A stretch of 64,000 bases of DNA. Origin: Pseudisothecium myosuroides. Lineage: Eukaryota > Streptophyta > Bryopsida > Hypnales > Lembophyllaceae. The notes under the pieces were generated by a model. The model was not told the DNA's origin, ran no database searches, and saw only the letters and a program-made list of their open reading frames with translations. Where the stretch lies: positions 20,274,001 to 20,338,000 of the forward strand of contig OX637295.1 in NCBI GenBank assembly GCA_951799445.1, given 5' to 3'. Of this stretch, positions 13,520 through 24,825 are shown in pieces. The stretch's first letter is position 1; each line of letters begins with the position of its first letter. Made by a program: the position numbers and the translations under genes.

Positions 13520-16023
13520 ATGCCCACCGAACTTCTCAGCATCCAGCCTGGCGAGCTGAAGTTTCCTTGTAAGATTCTTTTTCTGGGCATGGTATGTGTT
13601 CTAGGTTGTATGCTTCTTTACCCGTTCCTGGATTGTTCTGTCAAAGCAATTCCGCATCGAGTACCGATTGGCGGATCGTTCACGTTTGGGATATAACACT
13701 GTAGCGCGTGTTCTTAGTTTTAGAGGTGTTAGGGTTAATTGGATGGGAGGGGTTTTAAGGTCAACCAGCCTCAATTCTAGGTGCTACTCATGGTATCTTT
13801 CGTCAGACCAATCATGTTGTTGAGAAAGCTGATGTTAGGGTGATTAATGAAATATTTGCTGAGTGATAATGTATGACAGTGCCCTCATGAGTTTGAGACC
13901 CGTGAGCAGTGTGCCAGGCCTATTGCTCTGATTATTTTTATATCTGCATTTTGCAATTCATCTATGCTCTTGTTTGATAGGGGTGCTTGTGGAGGGTGCA
14001 CCTATCCTAGTTTCCGGTTGTTTCGACGTAAATCTGTGCTACTTACATGTACATTTGCTGGCGTTAATAACTACCATATCTTTTGCAACAGTTGAGTTGA
14101 AGAAGCAGATTTCATCTTCTCTTCGGCTGGTCAACTCAACCGAAAATTATGTGGCCTTCAAGGTACTTGATAGTACTTGGAACTTAGACCCTTATTTTTT
14201 CCCACTAGATTGAATGCAAGTTACGCAACAAACTGTAGTTTAGAAATATTAGTCAAAACACTTGCTCTGCCATCCTCTACTATTTCAGGAGTGGTGTCTA
14301 CTGATTTTGGAGGGGAGATGTATTCTTTATTGATTATCGGTGATTTTCTAGGGTTTCCAGTTCTCTGTGCTTTACAATTCAGACGCTGTCGTTTTAGCTT
14401 TTTAGTGGGATAATTAGATCTCATGGATGCGCGCTTGATGATATGGAAAATTTACATTTGTTCAGGTCAAGACGACTTCTCCTAAGAAGTACTGTGTGCG
14501 TCCCAATACTGGGATTGTCCAACCGCACAGCAGTGCAGATGTTACCGGTAATAATGCTGTCCTTATTTCTATCATATTGTTCTGCAATTCTCTTGGAAGT
14601 GCAGATGCTGCTTACTTTTGGTTGTTTCACCGAGGATATTGTGATTCACACAACTCTCTCGAGTATTAATATTTTAAGAGCTTTTCTTGTTTAGGATGTA
14701 GATGTTAATACTTGTTGTGGTGGTCCACACTTGCAGTTACAATGCAAGCACAGCGGGAAGCTCCTCCTGACATGCAATGTAAGGACAAGTTTCTTGTCCA
14801 GAGTGTCATAGCTCCATCATCGAAAGAGGTTTCTCAAGAGCTGGTACGATTTTTTGTTCTCATGTATGAGTTTCGAGTCTTTCCTTTGCGTGCCCATTTC
14901 ATGTTAATGGTACTCCTTGTTCTGTAGTAGTACTTCATACTTATGTCTAGGACAGGCTGTCATTTGGCTAGGTGTAATTTGGACGCCATTTTGTTTTCTT
15001 CTTTTGTACGCACGGTTCTACTTCTGTAATTTTAGTGCCTAGTGAGTGCTTTTGGTTCTCTTGCTATGCATCTAAGAATCTCTTCTTTTAGGTTCTGTAT
15101 GCTTATGGTTGCTCTGCTTTGAGCTCCTGAACCTAGTTCTTAGTCTATGTTTTTATCAATTTGCATGTGGACCTGTGATGTCACTTCTGGATGAATAATG
15201 TCCTATATATCCATGCAGTTCAACAAGGAAGAGGGTAAGGATGTGCACGAGGCGAAACTGAAAGTTCTGTATGTTTCACCACCTCAACCACCATCACCTA
15301 TCACAGAATCTAACGAGGAAGAGGGCAATTCACCAAAGGCAACCCCGGTGGTAGATAATGGCGAACGGCATCATCTACTTACCGATCCGGTAATACACAC
15401 TATACATAATTTCACCTTGGACTGTGATTGTTTCTAGGAGATAAGGCATGATTTTCTAGCAGTTTGGGAATATTTGGAACTCACTTTTATTTGGTAACTT
15501 ATGGCAGACCTCAAAGACCGAGAGCGAGTGGAAGTTCAAGCTGAATGAGGTAGGCTTTCTCTTACTGCCAATGTTTTATTTTTTCCCATTGATGCAGTAA
15601 CTTAAGCGTTTATACCAGCATGAAATGCTGAGTGTCCTTCAGAGCAGAGTGCTCATCGGAAAGTTTCTGTATTCCAACAGGCAAAGGCAGCTCTCAATGC
15701 GGTGACAGAAGAGCGGAATCAAGCAGTCCAGCAAAGCCGGAGCTTTCAGCAAGAATTGGTTAGTTCTGACACCCCCATCATTGTCACCGCAGCATTGAAA
15801 CTTCGGTTCTGAATTCCATCATTGTTACTACATTATTGAAGCGTCCAGATCTCTTATGCGAGGTGTATTTCCTTGTTTGCAGCAAACTTACAAAAGTGGG
15901 AACGCAAGATCGGGTGGAAGCGTAGCATTAAAAGATCAAAAGTTGCAGTCTGGATTTTCATTTTTATTTGTTATTCTCGTTGGCCTGTTGGGCATGTTGG
16001 TAGGCTATCTTCTTGGAGGTTAG
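13520..16023 (+). CDS. VAP27: VAP27-type vesicle-associated membrane protein (VAP family), 246 aa
   Basis: ER-resident tail-anchored protein whose MSP domain binds FFAT-motif partners at ER-plasma membrane and other contact sites. Eight exons: 13520-13568, 14092-14162, 14466-14547, 14737-14843, 15219-15389, 15508-15549, 15681-15758 and 15883-16023, giving 247 codons including TAG. The MSP domain covers about residues 1-125: MPTELLSIQPGELKFPFELK, then LVNSTENYVAFKVKTTSPKK, CVRPNTGIVQPHSSADVTV and QAQREAPPDMQCKDKFLVQS. A Ser/Pro- and acid-rich linker follows (about 118-160), then a short coiled coil (about 165-202) and a C-terminal membrane anchor (about 224-243) ending LVGYLLGG. Length and order are typical of plant VAP27/PVA proteins. 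The start is fixed by the conserved N terminus and phase. Which VAP27 subclass it belongs to cannot be decided here. Confidence 0.95.
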
Positions 16024-17200
16024 TCCTGCAACTGGCTCAAAGGTAATGCAAAGGAGCTAACTGAATGTGTATGGGTATTAGGAGCTTGGTGGGGAAAAGC
16101 CCTGCCCGGCCTTTCTTGTTTCTGGAATAGCTAGGGTATATTTTGTATCTATGGTACAGAGGTAGCGGAGGTTGTTTTTTTCCGACACCTGTGCTAGCAG
16201 ATGCCAGCATGCATCCAGAACTCGATGGTGGTGGGCATAGGCATGGGTACGGTTTCATGGGTACTGCTTTTATGTCTGTACTGGTAGGCACTGTAGTAGT
16301 AGAGCTGAAAATTTTATTCACATTTTAGACTTTATTAGGAATAAGAATTGTTCCTATCGGATGATGGAATCCACATGTTTCATTGTAGACCATTCTTTCC
16401 TTGTCCGACACTTTTTGTGCAGGTTTTGTAAAATTTGGCAAGTCCAAAGTTGACCCTGTAGTCGTAGGTTGGGCAAGTTGTCCCCTAATGACTTGGAAAG
16501 CATACTGTTCTATTTTTAAAACATTTCTCAGCGATTAGTGAAGTGGTCTGGACTTTGTCTGGTCTACCACTTAATTTTGAGTTGAACTCTAAACTCATGG
16601 TCCTTGTTTTTGAGTTACAATCCTTAGTTCCACATGCCACATGCTCTTGAGTTCTCATTAGTGGAAGCAAAACTAGGGATGAAACTCAAAAGAGCTCCAT
16701 TTTGGACAAAAGGAGTTTGATCCCTAGTTCTCTGTTTTTTTGCTATTCAAAGGGGAAAACCCCGTGAATTCCTCCGACTTTATGATCAACTCTATTGTGT
16801 TTTGGGGTGTAAGGATCTTTCTAGGATGAGTCCTAATATACAATTCTGCTAATTTGTAGGTTGATTTTTGCAGTGCTGTGTTGATGCAGGTGCATTTTCA
16901 CACGTGAAGCTGCCCTTTCCTAATGCCAAGCCTAACTGAGATCAAGAGCTGTACCGTTTTGCTGAAGGTGCACCAATTGCTAATATTGACAAACTGGGAT
17001 GAAGCCACTCATATACCTTCTGATAACCATGGTAACAGATTTGTTAACTAACAACTGTTGTCTATGTGATTTGTGCAACACCTTTCGACAAGCTGTTTTT
17101 GTAGATATGGTCCCTGAGTTCCCTTCAGTCATCAAATTTTTGAATCTGTGCCAAGTTGGGATGCAAAACTGAAGTTCTCTGAGAGTTGTAAAGTACACTA
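16024..17200 (+). other. 3' flank of the VAP27 gene and unassigned sequence
   Basis: The first few hundred bases are probably 3' UTR. The remainder shows no supported gene; open frames on either strand are short and unlike any known family. Confidence 0.4.
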
Positions 17201-17400
17201 AATAGTGAAATCTGGTACCTGAATAATTCGTTTGCCCTATCCCTAGAAAGTTACTTTACAAGCCATCAAATCAATGAGAGTTCTACAAATATTTCCATGG
17301 AGGTTCATGAGTCCCAACTACAACAACACCTAATTCAAAAGTAGTGCATTCTTGTACAATAATAGTAAATATTTATTTAGTGTCAAATGTTGAGAAATTA
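17201..17400. repeat. inverted, diverged relative of the 7302-7555 MITE
   Basis: The reverse complement shares AAATATTTACTATT, CAAGAATGCACTACTTTTGA, GTTGTAGTTGGGACT, ATGAACCTCCA and GGCTTGTAA-GTAACTTTCT with 7360-7510. The terminal GTGAAATCT/TTTCACT words are still visible at one edge. Confidence 0.6.
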
Positions 17401-17401
17401 G

Positions 17402-17543
17402 TGAGGGAGAGCCTAATTTTACTGTTTAGTATAGTAGATTTCGTTTGGGATCATAATTTCTTTTGATTGATGTGAGGGAGAATCTAATTTCACTATTTAG
17501 TGTAGTGGATATTGTTAGGGATCATAATTTCTTTTGATTGATA
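17402..17543. repeat. tandem duplication, period about 71 bp
   Basis: GTGAGGGAGA...CCTAATTTxACT...GGGATCATAATTTCTTTTGATTGAT occurs twice in succession, starting at about 17402 and 17473, with a few substitutions. Confidence 0.8.
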
Positions 17544-19138
17544 TGTTAAACCTAAATTACATTTAAGTATAATTTGAATCCATCATTTTGATTCTACCAA
17601 CGTTTTACAAAGTGTTTTTCATTTTGATTCTATTAAGCGTCTACAAAATGTTGATATATCGGTTCAATCTTTACCATTAATACTTGAACTTTTTCCATAT
17701 ATCACATTTGAAAGGGTAATTATTGCTATTTAGAAACTCATGTTCTAGTGAACCTTGCTTTGGAGCACCTCTTTGGCCTACATTTACATCACATATGAAT
17801 TGGTTTTTTAGATTATATGTGAATTCTAGCTCGACTTTGTACTTTTTAGTAATGACACAAACTCTTATAGTTGTGCACAACATAGTTGGTTCTTTACACA
17901 AATTAAAATATTACGGTCGCACCTTCAGATTAGTCTTGAAAGTCATTCATTAGGCATTTTTTGTCCTCTTTTTAGAGATAGAGGTTAGCATGGCCATTAT
18001 AGATAAGTGGCTTAATTTCTAAGAGAGTTGGTATGGATGGTAAATATTTTCTAAAACATATTGCAAGAGCTACACAATGGAGATTAAGTTCATCGAAATA
18101 CATCAAAAAAACATTTTTTAAATCTATTTTCTAGCGATGTGTCCAACTTTGTCATTCATTGCTTTATGTCTTTTATACAAAGTTTTGAATTAATTCATGT
18201 AGGAATGGAAGAAAAGGAAATTTGCAAAGACAAAGCCCTTTTGTTTAGATTCTTCTCATGTCACTATTTATTTTGGCTAAAAAGCTCTCCACCTCCATTT
18301 CCCCTCCAACTAGGCCTTCTTATGGAAGTTTCTAGGATTTGAAGAATATTGAATAAATTAAATATTAAAACAAATCCCATTGTAGTACAATGACACTCAA
18401 AAGTTTGTTTCCTTTTTGAACAAATGGGAGAACCCATTGCATTAAAAAAAGAACCAAAACCAAGTACATAGCGGCCAAGCTTCACAGCTGGCCAATGAAG
18501 AGATAGCGAGCAAAGCAAAAGAAACCAAAAACAACCCTAGGAACTGAGAAACCAACTAGGAGTAGGCCTACACAAACAGACAAGGTGAAGGGCCTCCTCT
18601 TTTCCACGTGTACCATCCATCATCCTTGGTAGCTAAGACGGGGGACTGGAGCCAATTTTTTTCAAACTTGGCCCAAATCAACTCTATATGAATAGGTCGA
18701 TGCCAAGCATCACTATACGCCTTCATCTGCGTTGCCTGTCTTGAGACAAGTAAAGCCATCCATATGGCCTTCTGTATACGCTCACGAGACACTCAAAAGG
18801 TTTCATGAACTTCTAAATTTTGTGGAAATGTTGAGGTGTTGTTGTTAGGACCTAGTCATAATGAATAGATAAAAAATTATGTGGATGAATCAACCAATGA
18901 TTTGTCATAGAAATGGTTGTGAAAGTTTACACTATGGTTTAAAATACACTTCACCGTAGTGTATTTTAACCTTTTCTTTGCAATTACAGATTTTGTGCTT
19001 ACATTGGGTGATTGGGAGATATGCAATTGATTTGCATTAGTTTTTCGATTAATATTGCCACTACATCTCTAATGTTTTCACTTTATTTTACAATCTGCAC
19101 TGTAGTGACACTATTGAGGAATGTAAAGGGGGCGTCCT
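17544..19138. other. intergenic DNA, no gene seen
   Basis: AT-rich. A minus-strand stretch at 18270-18792 reads as broken frames (WHRPIHIELIWAKFEKNWLQ and similar) that could be transposon debris, but I could not assign it. Confidence 0.4.
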
Positions 19139-20085
19139 TTAACCCCTAAAGGACCGGCATGTGTTTTTTGGCCGTATAGAAAATTTGGGCAGGTTCGTGT
19201 GACTAGAGATTTCCATATTTTAAGCTGAAATTTTAATAGAAGGTGAGCGCGAGGAATATCTTTCATATGCACTAAATTTCAGCACATTTGGAAATAGGAG
19301 TCAAAAGTTATAGCCAAATATGTTACTTTTTTTCGTAACTGGGCAGTCCGGGCAGCAAGAAAAATTTGGCAGAAATTTGATTTTTTTTTTTTTTAATATT
19401 TTTTTTCTTGTAGATTATATTTTTGTCTATCTGGAAAGCTTTGATTCATTTCATTTGGATTTGTTATGAAAAAATTATGGACATTCTTGTTTTTCGGGGA
19501 GTTAAAGCATCTTTTTGAAAAAAATAACTTGTAGGATGCATTTCTAAATGCTATTTTTGCAATTTAAAAAATAAATAAATTCTCATGGTTTAGTTTACTT
19601 GTTAGAACAATCTCACCATTGGGATTAGTGTATTTTAATTCCATCTAAAATATATTAATGTTTTAGATTTTCCTTCTATCTCGTACCTACTTCTACTACT
19701 TAATAAATTTTTTAGGAATGATAATTAAGTTTTTTTGAATATTTTTTTTTCCCCTAGACTCTCAACTCAATTCTCCACTATAAAGATTTGAAGCACAAAA
19801 CTCTGTAGTGCAAAAATTTTAAGTGAAAAATGTTTAAAGTCAAAAAATCTAGTCCCGCAATGTGCTGAAAATCTTGTTTTTTCCACTTTAAACGCAGATA
19901 TCTTGCAATCTGAGCGGTCAAAAATTCTGAAATTTTTTCCACACATTCTCATACTAGTTAGGTGTAAGATCCTATGGTTAGATGTGGAAAAAAAACATTT
20001 TTCATTTTTTTTAACTCCTTGCTATAGAAATGGCAGTTTTGATGCTTTTTTGGCAGAGAAAAAGCCTTGGGCCTTTAGGGGTTAA
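19139..20085. mobile_element. TTAA-flanked inverted-repeat element, copy 2 (opposite orientation to copy 1)
   Basis: It begins TTAACCCCTAAAGGACC and ends GGGCCTTTAGGGGTTAA (947 bp), with TTAA at both borders. Read in reverse it matches the start of copy 1: CTGCCATTTCTATAGCAA and the block with ACACATTCTCATAC. No transposase frame, so non-autonomous. The nearly perfect 14-bp ends suggest it is younger than copy 1. Confidence 0.7.
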
Positions 20086-20390
20086 AGCATATTGGCAAAA
20101 TATTTTACAATTACCGAAATAGGAGAGACATCAATTTCCTTGTAGATCAGTATTAGACATTGCAATTAATATAACCTACAAATAATTTGGGAACTTTCTG
20201 CACAGGTCAATACCGTGATGACATGCTGAATGTACACAGATTACCCTGGTGAAGTTACTTAGCAGTGGATTGATTCTGTACTGAAAAATCAATGAGTCCA
20301 TTCAATAGTGCTAACTAAGACTAGAAACAAACAGGTGTTAAAACAAACATTACATGTATCAAACACCTTCTACCGGCATTTAATCAAATA

Positions 20391-20447
20391 ATGGGACATT
20401 CACACCGGGTTTTTGAAAAACGCGAACACTCGGTGTGAATGTCCCAT
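20391..20447 (-). other. perfect 17-bp stem-loop in the 3' region of the MAD3 gene
   Basis: ATGGGACATTCACACCG (20391-20407) is exactly complementary to 20431-20447, with a 23-base loop. It lies 41-97 bases beyond the MAD3/BUBR1 stop codon, so it probably falls in that gene's 3' UTR. Confidence 0.8.
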
Positions 20448-20487
20448 AAGCATAACGAGGATTATGCGAACTCTAAAGTAAAATACG

Positions 20488-23400
20488 TCATCTTCTGCTG
20501 CTCGAAGCCAACTTTGGTTTGCGAACCGGTTGAGAACTAGCCATGTCATCGTCCACAAAGATGGAGAATCCACTGTTCTGGGGCTTGCTTACCGGTTTAT
20601 TTTTGGGGATCCTTCTGTCAACATTTCTTGGGGCAGGCATGGCGTCGTCTTCATCATCTGCGTAAACCTGGAAAGCAGCCTTGGATGTTGATCCTTTGGA
20701 AGGCTTAGAAAACTCTGTGTCTTCAAAGATCTTCAAACCGTGACTTGGTTTGGCTTTGACATCCACATCGTCATCCGGGAGAATCTCGAATGAGCCTCTG
20801 GAGAGTGCAGGTGCCGGCTTCCGCGCTGGTGGCCTTGCAACTCGGTTCCTCTCTGTTTGAACCTCCACAATGTCTTCATCAGTGAAGACCTCGGAACTCT
20901 TTTTCGCTGGTGGTTTGGGGGCGAATTCTTCATCGTGTAGAATCTGGAAGGGCTTCTTGGAAGCTGGCTTTTTTATCCTGGCAGGAGGAGGAGCGCTCGC
21001 TTCTTCATCCACGAACACTTCAAAGCCTTTCTTTCCTGATGGAAGCAGCGTCGGTTCGTCCTCGTCGTCGTTGAAGATCTCAAACGCTGCTCTGTCTTTG
21101 TTGTTCTTCTGAGGCTGAGGGGCATCGTCCAAGTCATCGACGAAAACCTCAAATGAGTTGGGAGGACGCGAAGTGGTGGTGCTAGCCCTGGCTTTGCGTT
21201 CCGGCTTTTCACAGGCGAGGGGCCTGTTGAACATGGAGAGGATGTCGGAGAGGCACTCTTTTGTGTTGATGGTCTGGTCGATTAATCCTTGGTGGCCGCC
21301 AATATCTGCCTGAGCGTTTGGGTCAGCTCCATGTGTGATCAACTCCTCCGCGTACTTTTTGATCGCCACGGTTTCTTCTCCGTTTACTGAGATTTGGGAG
21401 CTGGGCATTGTGCAAAAAAAAGCAGGCGGATCGTCTATAGAGCTCATTGAGCTTACTCGAGACATGGAAGACTTATCCGCGGGCTCCTTGTCGGACAACG
21501 GAGATTGTTCGTCGCTATTTTGCCTCCCACTCTTGGATTGAAACATGTTCAAAGATTTCTCGATCAGCATGGCCTTCTCGGCTGAGTTCCGCGGTGAGGG
21601 CACTGCCTTCTCATTGACAGCGTGGTGAGGGATCTTCCATCTTGAGAGTCTGGCTTCTTCGAAGCTCGATTCGTGCCCATCCTCTCTCTCGTGGTAAATC
21701 TCGGACCCTACCAGTTGCGGAGCTCCAGACAATGAAGCGGTAGTGACATCGCCACTCTCTGATCCCTCTGATGCCAATCAAAAAACATAAGCCTCCGATC
21801 AGCAATCGACTTGGAACCACAAAAAGGCAGGAAGATCTGACGGGCAGACGTCAATTAATCAACAAGTTCGTAGATTCGGTCACCCGATGAAACAACTGAC
21901 GTGACGAAAGCATAATTGATGAAATTACAAAGCTAAGCTCCAAGCTCAAACGATTGATAAAAGCTATTGAAGAACCAAACTGTTCAACCAGGTAGTTTCA
22001 GGCCCACCTTGTTCGCGAACGGTACTACCAGGCTCTTTCCGGAGTAGCGAGGCAGTGGATGGCTTCTCAGTTTCTGTGAAATGCAAAAGTGGATTGTTCT
22101 GCAAGGCCTCTTGGTCTCTGTATTTATGAAAAACCCCAGTGAGCACATCAACCTTCAACTACTCCAATTGAATATTCAGAGATAATTATATTTTAGAGTC
22201 GCACAGACCAGAAGTGTCAGCTTGTCTGCCATTTAAAATTCTGGGCATTAATATATAAGTATTGTACATGATTGCTGGCAGATGACATGCTAGCTTCCTA
22301 CGGAGATCAGCATACCTGCGCAGGTCGTATGCTCCATCAACTCGTTGTCTGAGAGTAGTTGTCGGCACGGAGGCATTCTTCGCTTTCATCCTAGCATGGG
22401 CTTCCTCACACTCATCGTCAACAAAGACTTGCATCGGTGGGTGGGCCTCCACATGCTTTGGGACTTTACCAATTCGTGGCACTTTAGTCTCAGTCCATCT
22501 TGCAGGTTGCTGGTCATTCTCCTTCTTATTTTCTTTTTGGGTCCCCAAGTTTTTCCATGTGGTACTAACAGCGGCACGCATGCTGGAAGGTTGAGAAACA
22601 GATGATGATGAACGAGTTCCAGAATGAAACTCATCATCCACGAAGATCTCCATCCCTGACCTACTAAGATATGGTAGGATGTGAGTAGTCAGACGAGTGT
22701 TCATGCACATCGCGCGATCAGGGACTCATCAGGAACTCCCAATTCATTGAGATTTCACCCAAGAAGAAGAAAGTTTAACAGGAAGTGATCAATTAGATTT
22801 TGTTGAGCAAACTAAATATCTACATACTCATAGCGGTTTCGTAAAAAATGTTCCCAGAAATGATAACCCTTTACATCATAGTAGACATCACAAGCCCGGG
22901 AGGAACAATGAATTGCACGCACCTCTGCACTTGTGGTTGCTGGATCTTACGTCGTTGTTGATCTTGCATAAATGATGGATTCCTGGCAGAAGAACCTGGC
23001 CAGACACCTTATTCATTAGCTCAAACAGAATGATTTGAGGTATCCTGTGCTGGATAAAGTTTAGTAGTTGACCAATAAATTGAACACAATAAGCTTCAGA
23101 GCTTATGTCCAGTGTAGCGATGTACTCACGGGATTGAGAACTTTTGCTGTCTCCAAAATGACGCAACTTCTCCGGTTCAAAAACATCGTTTTGGTCCTGC
23201 GAGGAGCAGAAGAAACCAAATGGCTCAAAATAGGCTTTAGTACGTCGTAATTGATTTTCTGCAACAAGAAAGCTTTAAGATGATGCACGAAGTAATGTCC
23301 ACACAGTTTGGGTTCACCTCTTGGAGCTTCCGCTCGTTCCGTTGCATCATACGCTTCAGAAAGCTCTGATACATCAGCTGCAGTCTAGTTGTTGGCTGAG

Positions 23401-24660
23401 CACCCCTGCCATCCAATAGACTCTCTCCAATTAGAGCTCTGAGGACAACAAACACATTCATGAATGTGATTATAATTATCCAGGAGATAGCGTAACAAGT
23501 ATAAATTACCTTCGCAAACCAAGCTCGAAAATTTCATTTGCTTTGGTGTAACTTTTGCACAACTCTTTATACGTGGCATAGGCCTCGTAAAAAAGAGCAT
23601 GGTCTTGTCCAATAGAGCGTGCTTCAAGAAATTGGTAGATCTCTTGCGGCTCTTTACACAAATCGGCCTGTAAGCAGTGCGAATTTCTCACAGTTAATCA
23701 ACCAAGAAATCTCAATGCTGACGCTCCACTATGTTTATCTCAGGGCACATCTTAAATTGAGGGTCATCTTGAATCAAAGAGGATTCATTTGGTATAATAA
23801 AAACAAAGCGCGATCAGAAGGTTATCACAGAAGAGAATGAGGAATACATAATCGTCAGGAATAAGTGTGGTTATGAATCGCACTAAATCTGTATAGCCAG
23901 GGACAAACTCACGTAAATCACCCAAATACGCAAGTAGCGAACATCCGACTTGTACCGCTCATCATCCTGAAAAGTGCGCGTGCAGGCCTCGACCACCTGC
24001 AGGAGTTCAGATTGATAACCGCCCGATGGATATGCATCTTTCACCCATCTAATGCACCTGACGGAAATTAACACCACCTCCAGTCAGATTCTTTTTTCTT
24101 ACCATTAATGCGGAGAGAGGAGATACTCTGATTCAGATATCGATTTAAGAAAATGCTTATATACAAGAGTGTACGAATTAAGAAGCGGCGTGAGGATAAG
24201 CATACTGAAGCCATGGATGAAGCGGATCGTCTCCTTCATAGCTGTCTATAGCCTCAATCATTGATCTGCGCGGATCAAGGTGTCATTGGTTAGCTAGAAT
24301 GTGTCTGCAACTTAGGAGCTCCCGACACCGGAGTAAGTTTTCAGTTAACCGATGACAACAGACGTTTTCGGTCGCCCACCATACGGTCCATATTTAAGAG
24401 GTAGCAACCTCATATCGCTGAGGAGGAGGGACAATTGCTATTATATCGTATAGGATTCGCCACAAACTACGAAGTTCCAGACTGTATCGAATTCTGCCAT
24501 AAGAATTCTCAAAAGGAGTGAGATTGAACCTGCGCTGGCTGTCCAGTATCTTGGACTGCTCCTTGCTCTTCTCCTTGACTTGGAGAGCATCATTAAGAAT
24601 TTCAACATTGCGCCCCTTGCGCAAGGGTTGAACATTCTCCTTGCTCAATTCCCATTCCAT
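20488..24660 (-). CDS. BUBR1: MAD3/BUBR1-type spindle assembly checkpoint protein without kinase domain, 819 aa
   Basis: Component of the mitotic checkpoint complex that inhibits APC/C-CDC20. Ten coding exons: 24660-24530, 24265-24206, 24057-23913, 23667-23510, 23405-23318, 23196-23130, 22995-22923, 22663-22316, 22117-22008 and 21767-20488, giving 820 codons including TGA. KEN box 1 sits at the N terminus (MEWELSKENVQPLRKGRNVE; KEN at 7-9). The TPR domain follows (about 45-194; SMIEAIDSYEGDDPLHPWLQ, CIRWVKDAYPSGGYQSELLQ). Then come ABBA-like MEIFVDDE (245), KENKKEN (284-290), ABBA-like MQVFVDDE (318), a GLEBS-like BUB3-binding segment SSFEEARLSRW (about 427-437) and nine more ABBA-like motifs at 599-800. 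There is no kinase domain. The ATG is supported by an in-frame TGA just upstream in the same exon, which begins after an acceptor at 24696. Exon 8 has a NAGNAG acceptor (22663 or 22660). It is far longer than the plant BMF2/MAD3 proteins I recall. Confidence 0.92.
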
Positions 24661-24825
24661 GATTGACTTAAAAGCTCAATACATAGTCAGCGACACCTGC
24701 ACGTAGAAGAAACTCTCAAGTTGCTGTTACAGGACCAGGTGGAAAAACGACATAAATTGATGCCGAACCACAAAAACCTTCTAATACCTTCCTCTCTTTG
24801 AAGACCACTTTGAATACAAATCACT
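24661..24825 (-). other. 5' UTR segment and leader-intron end of the MAD3 gene
   Basis: A good acceptor (pyrimidine tract then GTGCAG) precedes 24696. Bases 24696-24661 would then be the last 36 bases of 5' UTR and include the minimal upstream frame ATG-TAT-TGA. The rest is leader intron. Confidence 0.5.

Noticed and set aside
18264..18792. Possible LINE or other retroelement fragment on the minus strand
   Set aside because: Short protein-like stretches exist, but no reverse transcriptase, endonuclease or RNase H motif is visible.
20900..21240. Second, shifted frames inside the large checkpoint exon read as separate genes
   Set aside because: They are out-of-frame shadows; the 1280-base frame with repeated motifs is the real one.
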